64,000 nt of DNA from Aldehydirespirator sp965116195 (GTDB taxonomy: Bacteria > Actinomycetota > Acidimicrobiia > Acidimicrobiales > Aldehydirespiratoraceae), in the NCBI GenBank assembly GCA_965116195.1, contig OZ220491.1, positions 806,001 to 870,000 of the forward strand, read 5' to 3'. This document shows positions 17,282 through 24,726 of this stretch, piece after piece. Below the pieces are notes generated by a model. It saw nothing but the letters and a program-made list of their open reading frames with translations. It ran no database searches and had not been told where the DNA came from. The first letter of the stretch is position 1. Every line of letters starts with the position of its first letter. The translations under genes were made by a program, and so were the position numbers.

Positions 17282-17491
17282 ATGACTGATACGAACGAAG
17301 ATGTAAGCAGACAGGCACACGCGAAGGCGACAAGCAAGAATAACGACCATCCAGCATACGTGTCGCCGAACGATTATCCACATGACTTAGGTCGTCGTGT
17401 TGCCGTCGAAGTATTCAACAAGTACGTGAAATCAGCGTCAGAAGTTGAGGAGCACACGCCACGGCAGCCTGACGACCCGCAGGCACTGTGA
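17282..17491 (+). CDS. Small hypothetical protein inserted in the thiamine transport operon
   Basis: A 69-residue acidic/polar product (begins MTDTNEDVSRQAHAKATSKN, ends RQPDDPQAL). An AAGGAGA site 6 nt before the ATG is one of the strongest Shine-Dalgarno sequences in the window, unlike the leaderless neighbours. Base composition is lower in GC than the flanking thi genes. No signal peptide, membrane segment or recognised domain. The frame extends upstream to 17126 without support. Its position between thiP and thiQ suggests an acquired small gene; function unknown. Confidence 0.55.
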   Translation: MTDTNEDVSRQAHAKATSKNNDHPAYVSPNDYPHDLGRRVAVEVFNKYVKSASEVEEHTPRQPDDPQAL

Positions 17492-17811
17492 CCCCAGGCT
17501 TGTCGATTGTTGCCGACCGTTACATTAGGCAGATATGTGCTCCGGCCTATTGGAGGCGTGACCAGCCAACCTGATTGCAGCTTATATGGCCTCTAAGCGT
17601 GCAGAAGTGCTGGGACGTGCAGACGCTTGCGGAGATAGCTTTGCCCCCTAAGTTGCGGCGTTTCGCCGATGGTGCCACGCCCGGTATACGTGCGACGCCT
17701 GTGGAGAGAGCTTGTACGTTGAGGTATCGGTAGGCGAGTGTGTGATGTTGAGACGTTGGGTCGTGCGACTGCTTGGGTTGACAGTTCGGGTTGGCGGGTA
17801 ATGGTGAGGCG
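17492..17811. other. Spacer small gene to thiQ
   Basis: About 320 bp with no recognised gene, tRNA or terminator. Short GC-skewed strings are present but no repeats. Confidence 0.5.
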
Positions 17812-18864
17812 ATGTTGAGTGTTGTGGGGGCTTCGGTGGCTTATGGGCGGTTGCAGGCACTGGCTGGGGTTGACCTTGAGGTTGCGACCGGTGAGGTTGT
17901 GGCGATCCTGGGTCCCAGCGGCTGCGGCAAGAGCACATTGTTGCGGGCTGTTGCAGGTTTGCAGCCGCTTGATGCGGGCGAGGTTCGCTGGGATGGTGAA
18001 GACCTTTCAGATGTGCCGGTGCATCTGCGCGACTTCGGTCTGATGTTTCAGGAGCATGCGCTGTTCTCGCATCGTGATGTGGCCGCCAACGTCACCTTCG
18101 GCCTGCGGATGCAGAAGATGGCTGCTTCGAAGCGTCGCGAGCGACTGCATGAGGTGCTCAACCTTGTTGGTCTGGCGGGCTATGAGGACAGAGATATCGC
18201 CACGCTCTCAGGTGGTGAGGCCCAGCGAGTGGCGCTGGCTCGCTCGTTGGCACCGGAGCCGCGCCTGTTGATGCTTGATGAGCCGCTCGGCTCGCTTGAC
18301 CGTCCCCGTCGTGACCAGTTGACCGAAGAATTGCGCACCCTATTGCGCGTTATCGGTGTGACGGTGCTGCATGTGACTCATGACCACGACGAAGCGTTTG
18401 CCGTGGCTGACAGGGTGGCTGTGATGCAGTCCGGTTGTGTCGCTCGCATCGGTACTCCGGCGGAGATATGGCACGACCCACGCCGTGAGGACGTGGCCCG
18501 ATTCCTGGGGCACGCAAATGTGGTGACCGTGAGCGACGCCGGAGATGTGCCGTGGGGGTTTCTTGAGACTCAGCCGGGTCGAGTGGTCATCCGCAGCGAT
18601 GCTTTCAACCGTCTGGACCCCCTGGCAGGGAAAGGTCAGCCTGACGCTGCTGAGCGTGACACTGCTGAGCGTGACGCTGCTGGCCGTGGCACTGTGGCCG
18701 GTGTCGTGGTGGATGTGCGTTTCCGTGGTGATCGCTATGAGTTGACCCTGTGTACCGAACCTGGCGAGGCGCGGTTGCAGGTGCGAGATTCCCGTCCCGC
18801 CTCCAAGGGCGACCGGCTCCGGTACCGCATTGACCCTTCCGGCTTGCTGCCGGTGAACGAGTGA
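17812..18864 (+). CDS. thiQ: Thiamine ABC transporter ATP-binding protein
   Basis: A 350-residue ABC ATPase. Walker A is GPSGCGKSTLL (about residues 37-47), the Q-loop is followed by the signature LSGGEAQRVALARSLA, Walker B is LLMLDEPLGSLD, and the H-loop is HVTHDHDEAF. A C-terminal regulatory (TOBE-like) region of about 110 residues follows and contains a short repeat (AERDTAERDAAGRGT). It energises the ThiB/ThiP system at the inner membrane face. The ATG at 17812 is used here; a TTG at 17791 in the same frame is possible. Confidence 0.9.
   Translation: MLSVVGASVAYGRLQALAGVDLEVATGEVVAILGPSGCGKSTLLRAVAGLQPLDAGEVRWDGEDLSDVPVHLRDFGLMFQEHALFSHRDVAANVTFGLRMQKMAASKRRERLHEVLNLVGLAGYEDRDIATLSGGEAQRVALARSLAPEPRLLMLDEPLGSLDRPRRDQLTEELRTLLRVIGVTVLHVTHDHDEAFAVADRVAVMQSGCVARIGTPAEIWHDPRREDVARFLGHANVVTVSDAGDVPWGFLETQPGRVVIRSDAFNRLDPLAGKGQPDAAERDTAERDAAGRGTVAGVVVDVRFRGDRYELTLCTEPGEARLQVRDSRPASKGDRLRYRIDPSGLLPVNE
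18636..18690. repeat. 15-bp in-frame repeat in thiQ
   Basis: Three to four copies of a GCTGAGCGTGAC-containing 15-bp unit encode the A-E-R-D-x blocks in the C-terminal domain. Confidence 0.7.
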
Positions 18865-18980
18865 CGAATCGCGCAACTTCACCAGGCCAACTCAGTTCCC
18901 AACAGGCAACTCCGTCATGACATGGGCTGTGCGGGTGATGTCACTGTGGCGCTGGCAGGCGGTTGCCGGGTGATCCTCGG

Positions 18981-20279
18981 TCAAGATGCCGGACGCATGC
19001 GCGACCAGCGTGTTGTGACCCATGCTGCTGCGGTGGCGGCGAGCAGCAGCAGCGCCGCCAAGCCGGCGTAGTGGCTGAACGACTGAAAACCGAGCGTTTC
19101 CACCATGGCTCCCGACAGCAGTGCTGCTGCGGCCCCTCCCGTGGTCATCAAGAAGTCAGCGCCTCCCTGTATCTCGACCCGCTCGGCCACGGGAACCGTG
19201 CTGGTGAGCAGGGCGCTGCCCGCGATCAGCCCGAAGCTCCATCCAAGTCCGATCAGCAGCAGTCCCACGAACATTCCGGTGCTGTGTTCGGCATCGGTGT
19301 GGGCCGCCAATTCGGCTCCGATGAACAGCGTGACACCCCCCACCCCGATCATCGGGTGTGTCCCCACCTTGTCAACGAGCCATCCCACCAGCGGTGAGAA
19401 GGCGTACATCCCAACGATGTGTACGGAGATCACCCAGCCGATCACCTGGAACTCCTGTCCGCCGCTCTCCATGTGAAGCGGCGTGAGGGTCATCACGCCC
19501 ACCATGACCGCTTGGCTCATCAGCATTGCCGTCACAGCGAGGCGGGCCGCAGGGATGCCCGCAATGCGGCGGATCACCGCGACGGGTGAGGAGTGTTGCG
19601 GCACCTCCGAGTTGAGCGTTCCCAGCACTTCGAGCGGATCAGGGCGCAGCAACGTGTGCGTGATGGTCACGCCGATCATGAACATGCAGAAACTCAACAG
19701 GTAGGGGCCCGCCAACTCCGGAAAGCCCAATGCCTCCGCCACCCGAGCCGCCGGGCCGAGTGCAATCGTGGGTCCGACCACGGCACCGAAGGTTGAGGCC
19801 CACACCAGCAAGCCGATAGCCCGGGCTCGGCGGTCGTCGCTGGCCAGGTCGGCGGCGGCAAAGCGGGCAGCCAGGTTGGCCGCGTTGCCGGCACCGACAC
19901 CGATGATGCCAACCACCAGCAGTGGGTAGAGGTTTGTGGCTGCGGCCACCAAGGCGGCCAATGCTCCTGCTGCGCCGGTCATCCAGGCTGCGACCAGGCC
20001 ACGTCGGCGGCCCAGACGGGCCATCCGGCGAGCCAGCGGAACAGCTGTGGCAACACTGCCGATCGACAACGATCCGGCGGCCAGGGTCGCCAGCGTTTCG
20101 CTGTCCGTCATTTCTTTGGCGAGCAGCGCGGCCGCCGCAAACGATGAGGCCATTGCTGCTGTGGCTGCGATCACCGACGACATGAGCGTCCAGGTCACGC
20201 GTCGCTGTACCGCGGCACGCTCCGGGTATCCGACGACCCTGGTGGCGGTTTCGGTCATGGGGTTGCTGTCCGTGGGCAT
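18981..20279 (-). CDS. Major facilitator superfamily transporter
   Basis: A 432-residue membrane protein with 12 hydrophobic helices and the MFS inter-helix basic motif ARRMARLGRRRG near residue 85. A second half begins near residue 230. Overall it resembles drug-proton antiporter-type MFS proteins of actinomycetes, but the substrate is not deducible. The start is set at the ATG at 20279 (MPTDSNPM); a second ATG at 20258 is possible. A 29-bp repeat holding ATG codons lies directly upstream. Confidence 0.85.
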   Translation of the reverse strand: MPTDSNPMTETATRVVGYPERAAVQRRVTWTLMSSVIAATAAMASSFAAAALLAKEMTDSETLATLAAGSLSIGSVATAVPLARRMARLGRRRGLVAAWMTGAAGALAALVAAATNLYPLLVVGIIGVGAGNAANLAARFAAADLASDDRRARAIGLLVWASTFGAVVGPTIALGPAARVAEALGFPELAGPYLLSFCMFMIGVTITHTLLRPDPLEVLGTLNSEVPQHSSPVAVIRRIAGIPAARLAVTAMLMSQAVMVGVMTLTPLHMESGGQEFQVIGWVISVHIVGMYAFSPLVGWLVDKVGTHPMIGVGGVTLFIGAELAAHTDAEHSTGMFVGLLLIGLGWSFGLIAGSALLTSTVPVAERVEIQGGADFLMTTGGAAAALLSGAMVETLGFQSFSHYAGLAALLLLAATAAAWVTTRWSRMRPAS

Positions 20280-20345
20280 CCGCTCATGCCGCTGCGGTAC
20301 TTGGGCATCCGCTCATGCCGCTGCGGTACTTGGGCGTCCGCTCAT
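20273..20345. repeat. 29-bp repeat at the MFS start
   Basis: About 2.5 copies of GGCATCCGCTCATGCCGCTG plus CGGTACTTG. The first copy contains the start codon of the MFS gene on the minus strand, and the copies upstream repeat it as ATGAGCGGATGCCC. A diverged pair of GAGCATTCGGTGA/GAGCATCCGGTGA strings follows at about 20360 and 20440. Confidence 0.85.
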
Positions 20346-20492
20346 GTCGTTGATATCTCTGAGCATTCGGTGAAACCGGTGCCAGTCTCTGCGTTTCGTG
20401 CTTCGAGGCGGGATCGTGTCCAGGGGTGGCTCTCTCTGAGCATCCGGTGATACCGGTGCCGATGTTCAAACGCAGGGACATGTGTGCTTACT

Positions 20493-21590
20493 TCAACTCT
20501 CTGACTCTTCAAACTTGTTGGTTGAGGGCCGAGTTCGTTGGTGGTAGGCAGCGCCGGTGCCAATCTCCAAACGCATGGGTACATGGGGCATGCCCCAGTC
20601 GTCGAAGGGCTCACCGGTCACCGAGAACCCCATACTCGCATACCAACCCTCAAGGCGAGCCTGCGCGTTGAGGCTCCAAGGCCCGGCAGTAGTGCCCACG
20701 AAGTGCTTGACAAGCAAGCCCCCCAGTCCTCGGCGGCGGGCCGATGGGTGACAGACAATGCGTCCGATCACCGTGCCTGGCTGTTGGTTCTTGTTGGCGT
20801 GCTGAGATGTGGTGGCGTGCCGAGAGCCGGAGAGCTGTTCACCAGCCAGAGGTGAAGTGGCAGAGTATGGTCGTGGATAGGCGTGCTGAGCGCCGGAGAC
20901 CTGTCCAACACCCGATGGTGAAGTGGCAGTGCCTTCGCTTGGGTCGGCGTGCTGAACCTGGTCAACATCCTGAGCCTGGGTTTTCGGTTGCGGCTGCGAT
21001 GGTGGGTTGAACGGTTGGGCGTGCTGAACCCTACCAACATCCTGGGCTTGGGTTTTCGGTTGCGGCTGCGATGGTGGGTTGAACGGTTGGGGGTGTTGAA
21101 CCTGGTCAACATCCTGGGCTTGGGTTTTCGGTTGCGGCTGCGATGGTGGGTTGAACGGTTGGGGGTGTTGAACCTGGTCAACATCCTGGGCTTGGGTTTT
21201 CGGTTGCGGCTGCGATGGTGGGTTGAACGGTTGGGGGTGTTGAACCTGGTCAACATCCTGGGCCTGGGTTTTCGGTTGCGGCTGCGATGGTGGGTTGAAC
21301 GGTTGGGGGTGTTGAACCTGGTCAACATCCTGGGCCTGGGCTTGGCTGCATATGTCTGATGCCGAATGGTTGGCGAGAGCACGTGCGTAGGCGGCAACCG
21401 GCAGTTCCGACAGGCCGACAGCAGCACCTGGAACCCAGCAGTGCCTGGTGGTCGGTTCAATGTCACGGCCGTCAAGTTCGGGGTAGGGGCAGCGCTGCTC
21501 CACGACGAACACCTCAATACGGAGTCTCACGATGTCATGCCATTGGCGTGCCGTGAGTTCACCAAAGGCTCGGTCCTCAATCAGGATCAC
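20493..21590 (-). CDS. ElaA-like GNAT N-acetyltransferase split by a repeat insertion
   Basis: A 365-residue protein whose two ends form one ElaA-type acetyltransferase. The N-terminus has LTARQWHDIVRLRIEVFVVEQ and CPYPELDGRD; the C-terminus has GRIVCHPSARRRGLGGLLVK (acetyl-CoA loop R-R-x-G-L-G) and LEGWYASMGF. Between residues about 75 and 260 lies a foreign-looking Gln/Pro-rich segment with five 24-residue repeats (QAQDVDQVQHPQPFNPPSQP plus QPKT) and further degenerate copies. Without it the length would be about 180, close to ElaA. The start is a GTG at 21590. The insertion lies in the loop before the strand carrying the acetyl-CoA site. The acetyl acceptor is unknown. Confidence 0.82.
   Translation of the reverse strand: MILIEDRAFGELTARQWHDIVRLRIEVFVVEQRCPYPELDGRDIEPTTRHCWVPGAAVGLSELPVAAYARALANHSASDICSQAQAQDVDQVQHPQPFNPPSQPQPKTQAQDVDQVQHPQPFNPPSQPQPKTQAQDVDQVQHPQPFNPPSQPQPKTQAQDVDQVQHPQPFNPPSQPQPKTQAQDVGRVQHAQPFNPPSQPQPKTQAQDVDQVQHADPSEGTATSPSGVGQVSGAQHAYPRPYSATSPLAGEQLSGSRHATTSQHANKNQQPGTVIGRIVCHPSARRRGLGGLLVKHFVGTTAGPWSLNAQARLEGWYASMGFSVTGEPFDDWGMPHVPMRLEIGTGAAYHQRTRPSTNKFEESES
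20940..21345. repeat. 72-bp tandem repeat inside the GNAT gene
   Basis: Five full, nearly identical copies of a 72-bp unit (containing TTTTCGGTTGCGGCTGCGAT and GGTGGGTTGAACGGTTGGG) plus a partial one. Differences between copies are single substitutions. The frame is preserved. Confidence 0.95.
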
Positions 21591-22009
21591 CAGCAGACGC
21601 TACCGTACTGCCCGAACGTAGTCGAGACCCCTACGGCGGCACTCTCGACCTGATCGCCGAGCAGCAGACGCTACCGCACAGCCCAAACGTAGTTGAGGCT
21701 GCTTCAGACGGTGGCCTGGAACCGGTGTCGGATCACGGGGATACTGCGCTGTTTGTTGGAGTATTCGGCCGTCAGGTCGGTGTGATCCATTTACCGGTGT
21801 CGGATCACGGGGTCAATGCGCTGTGCTTGGTGTTGGTGAGGACGAGAATTGTGCTGAAGATCTACAACTGTCGCTCTGCCGGTGTTGGTTCTGTTCCAGT
21901 GCCGGTGTTGCATGCCCAAGTTGACTGGACATCTTGGATGACACGGTATCCGTTACGTCTGTGTTGCAAGTGCCGGTGTCTTCCGCGTCAAGTTGACCGG
22001 TCGGTCGGC
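21591..22009. repeat. Spacer between divergent GNAT and hydrolase genes with duplicated segments
   Basis: CAGCAGACGCTACCG plus a GCCCGAACGTAGT-like string occurs next to the GNAT start (21592) and again at about 21662, so the gene's 5' region is duplicated upstream. CCGGTGTCGGATCACGGGG occurs at about 21722 and 21796. No gene or RNA was recognised. Confidence 0.7.
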
Positions 22010-22015
22010 TAGACA
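22010..22015 (+). promoter_or_regulatory. -10 box of the alpha/beta hydrolase gene (leaderless)
   Basis: TAGACA is 7 nt before the ATG at 22023. The last base deviates from TAnnnT. Confidence 0.35.
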
Positions 22016-22022
22016 TGAGCAG

Positions 22023-22850
22023 ATGGTGACGGCCCACAATGACGGTATCGAGATCGCCTATGAGACATTGGGAGATTCCAGCGACCCTGCGTTGATACTG
22101 CTGCACGGCCTCGGCTCGAGTCTGCTTGTCTGGCACGAGGAGTTGTGCTCGGGTTTTGTGGATCGCGGCTTCCACGTGCTGCGGATGGATCATCGGGACT
22201 CCGGGCTCTCGACCGTGCTGCCCGACGGCTCGGCCTACACGCTCAACGACATGGCAGGCGATGTGGTGGCGGTGCTGGACAGCGCCGGTTGCGAGCGCGC
22301 CATCGTGTGCGGTTACTCGTTGGGAGGAATGGTGGCCCAGGCGCTGGCAGTGACGCATCCCGACCGGGTGGCTGGTCTGGTGTCGATTGCGTCCAACACA
22401 GGTGAGCCGGGCGTGGGTGACCCCACTGATGAGGCTCGGGCTGCTTTGACAGCGCCTCCGGCAGTGTCCATCGCCGCACAGATTGAGCAGGATCTGGTCG
22501 GCTATCGCATCTGGTCCAGCCCTGACTGGCGCAACGAGCAGGCTCAGCGGGACTACCTGCAGCACAGCTACCGCCGAGCCTGGCATCCCGGCGCTTCTCG
22601 CCGACAGTTCGAGGCCGCAGCGCGCAGCGGCAGCCGGGCTGAGCAGTTGCGCCGACTTGACGTGCCCTGCCTGGTGGTACACGGCAGCAGCGATCAACTG
22701 ATCCGCCCGGATGCAGGCCGCCGCACCGCCGAGTTGGTGCCCAATTCGACCTACCTCGAGATTGAGGGCATGGGCCACGACCTGGCACCCCAGACCTGGT
22801 CCAGGATCATCAGCGCAGTCACAACCCTCTCAACACACATCACCTGGTAA
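22023..22850 (+). CDS. Alpha/beta-fold hydrolase
   Basis: A 275-residue alpha/beta hydrolase. The oxyanion-hole motif LLHGLGSS lies near residue 33, the nucleophile elbow GYSLGG (Ser about 100) follows, the acid is in VVHGSSDQLI and the base histidine in EGMGHDL. This group contains esterases, lactonases and haloperoxidase-like enzymes; the substrate is not predictable. No signal peptide, so cytoplasmic. The frame opens at 21993, but the ATG at 22023 fits the family start. Confidence 0.87.
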   Translation: MVTAHNDGIEIAYETLGDSSDPALILLHGLGSSLLVWHEELCSGFVDRGFHVLRMDHRDSGLSTVLPDGSAYTLNDMAGDVVAVLDSAGCERAIVCGYSLGGMVAQALAVTHPDRVAGLVSIASNTGEPGVGDPTDEARAALTAPPAVSIAAQIEQDLVGYRIWSSPDWRNEQAQRDYLQHSYRRAWHPGASRRQFEAAARSGSRAEQLRRLDVPCLVVHGSSDQLIRPDAGRRTAELVPNSTYLEIEGMGHDLAPQTWSRIISAVTTLSTHITW

Positions 22851-23010
22851 CCCACGGCTTGAGCTCCGCAATGACGGCGCAGAAGTCGCACCGTCTGACA
22901 CCCCTGCTCCAGATCTGCGGGCACCAACGGCGAAGCCTGTGAGCAAGCCGGTGTCACACCGTCTGGTAGTGTGCAGGTGCAGGCAGAACACGTCAAGAGA
23001 GGAGAACCAC

Positions 23011-24726
23011 GTGAGGTTGGAATTCGAAGGCAAACAGCAGGTTTATGGTCATCACCTAACTGTGCCCATTGCACCGCTGGTGCCTCATGATGATAACTCC
23101 ATGCCCACCGATCCCAAGGAGCGCGATCATGGCAACCTGATTATTCATGGCGACAATCTGCATGCACTGAAAGCACTGATGCCCAAGTATGCAGGCCGTG
23201 TCAAGTGTATTTACATCGACCCACCATATAACACGGGAAACGAGAAATGGAAATATAATGATAATGTGAACGGAGCGCAGTTGAGGTCGTGGCTGGCAAA
23301 GCAATCCCCTGTTGATGGAGAAGATTTGGAACGTCACGACAAATGGTGCTGCATGATGTGGCCTCGCCTGCAATTACTACGAGAACTCCTTTCAGATGAA
23401 GGTGTTATCTTTGTATCAATAGATGACAATGAACAGCATCATCTCAGAATGCTGATGGATGAAATATTTGGTTCCGAGAACTACATCGGTACGTTCGTAT
23501 GGGAAGGAACCGGCAAGAACGATGCCAGGTTTGTCTCTGTCGGTCATGACTATGTTGTATGCTACGCACTCCGGTTGCAACTAACGACTCAGAACAAGAA
23601 GCGTTGGCGCGCGATGAAGGAAGGAGTAAGTGAAATTTATAGCACGGCCAAGTCTCTGCAAAAGGAGCATCAAGGTGACAACTCGCTTGCTTCTGCCGGG
23701 TTGAAGGAGTGGTTTGGATCTCTGGACAAGCGGCACAAGTCATTTCCGCACCGGCACTACAGTTGGATAGATCAGCGCGGTGTATATTTCGCTGGTGATA
23801 TATCGTGGCCTGGAGGAGGCGGTCCCAGGTACGATGTAGAGCATCCCACGACTGGTAGGCCTGTCAAAGTTCCGGCTGGGGGTTGGAGGTTTCCCGATAA
23901 AGTCAAGATGCAGGAGGCGATTGTGCAGGACAGAGTACACTTTGGTGTTGACGATTCTACTGTCCCGAACCTCAAGCGGTACTTGCATGAGACGGACGGC
24001 CAAGTATTGACAAGTGTCTTCTATCAGGATCGTAGAGCTGCTCATAAGTCCTTGGTTCGTCTTTTGCCGGAGGTGTCTTTTGAGTATCCAAAGGATGAGC
24101 GTGTGATCCGGAGGTTATTGGAAGTTTGTACTTCAGAAGATGACATCATCTTGGACTCGTTTGCAGGTTCCGGCACGACAGCGCACGCTGTTTTGGCTCT
24201 TAATCATGAGGATGGCGGTAACCGTCAGTTTATTTTGGTGGAGTGTGGAGATTATGCAGATAATATCACAGCCGAACGAGTCCGCCGTGTCATTACTGGG
24301 TACGACAATTCTAACGGTTCGGCGTATGAGGGGATGGGTGGCTCTTTCACTTATTGTACCTTGGGTGAGCCGCTCAATGTGTCTGATATGCTGAAGGGTG
24401 CGTCTCTACCAAGTTATCGAGAGTTAGCTGTATTCGTGTACTTTACAGCTACAGGACAGACAATTGACGCGGCTCGGATTGACGTGTCGGGCGAGAAGCC
24501 GTTCCATCGTGACAAGAACCGCGATTATTGGCTTCTGTATCGTCCGGACTTCCGATGGCTGAGGAGTAGCTCATCGGCTTTCACCGTAGACGATCTTGAT
24601 CGCGTCTGTTCTGGCAAACGCCGGGTGGTGGTGTTTGCGTCGCACAAGTACATTCCCCAGCGAAAGTTGTCGGATCGAGGGATCACCTTCTGCCAGATTC
24701 CCTATGTGGAACAGGTTGTGGATTGA
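23011..24726 (+). CDS. mod: Type III restriction-modification system adenine methyltransferase (Mod)
   Basis: A 571-residue beta-class N6-adenine DNA methyltransferase. The catalytic motif IV, YIDPPYNTGNEKWKY, comes before the S-adenosylmethionine motif I, DSFAGSGTTAHAV (about residues 380-393), with the target-recognition region between, as in Mod subunits. The GTG at 23011 follows a strong GAGAGGAG ribosome binding site; the longer frame to 22711 overlaps the hydrolase gene and is rejected. It methylates one strand of an asymmetric site and gives specificity to the Res subunit encoded directly downstream. Base composition is clearly lower in GC than the neighbours, indicating acquisition. 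Confidence 0.92.
   Translation: MRLEFEGKQQVYGHHLTVPIAPLVPHDDNSMPTDPKERDHGNLIIHGDNLHALKALMPKYAGRVKCIYIDPPYNTGNEKWKYNDNVNGAQLRSWLAKQSPVDGEDLERHDKWCCMMWPRLQLLRELLSDEGVIFVSIDDNEQHHLRMLMDEIFGSENYIGTFVWEGTGKNDARFVSVGHDYVVCYALRLQLTTQNKKRWRAMKEGVSEIYSTAKSLQKEHQGDNSLASAGLKEWFGSLDKRHKSFPHRHYSWIDQRGVYFAGDISWPGGGGPRYDVEHPTTGRPVKVPAGGWRFPDKVKMQEAIVQDRVHFGVDDSTVPNLKRYLHETDGQVLTSVFYQDRRAAHKSLVRLLPEVSFEYPKDERVIRRLLEVCTSEDDIILDSFAGSGTTAHAVLALNHEDGGNRQFILVECGDYADNITAERVRRVITGYDNSNGSAYEGMGGSFTYCTLGEPLNVSDMLKGASLPSYRELAVFVYFTATGQTIDAARIDVSGEKPFHRDKNRDYWLLYRPDFRWLRSSSSAFTVDDLDRVCSGKRRVVVFASHKYIPQRKLSDRGITFCQIPYVEQVVD

Noticed and set aside
20949..21359. Plus-strand repeat protein rich in LNLVNILGLGFRLRLRWW
   Set aside because: It is the antisense shadow of the GNAT repeats. 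The minus strand has the conserved enzyme on both sides.
22711..23010. N-terminal extension of the Mod protein
   Set aside because: It overlaps the hydrolase gene in another frame. The GTG at 23011 has a strong ribosome binding site.
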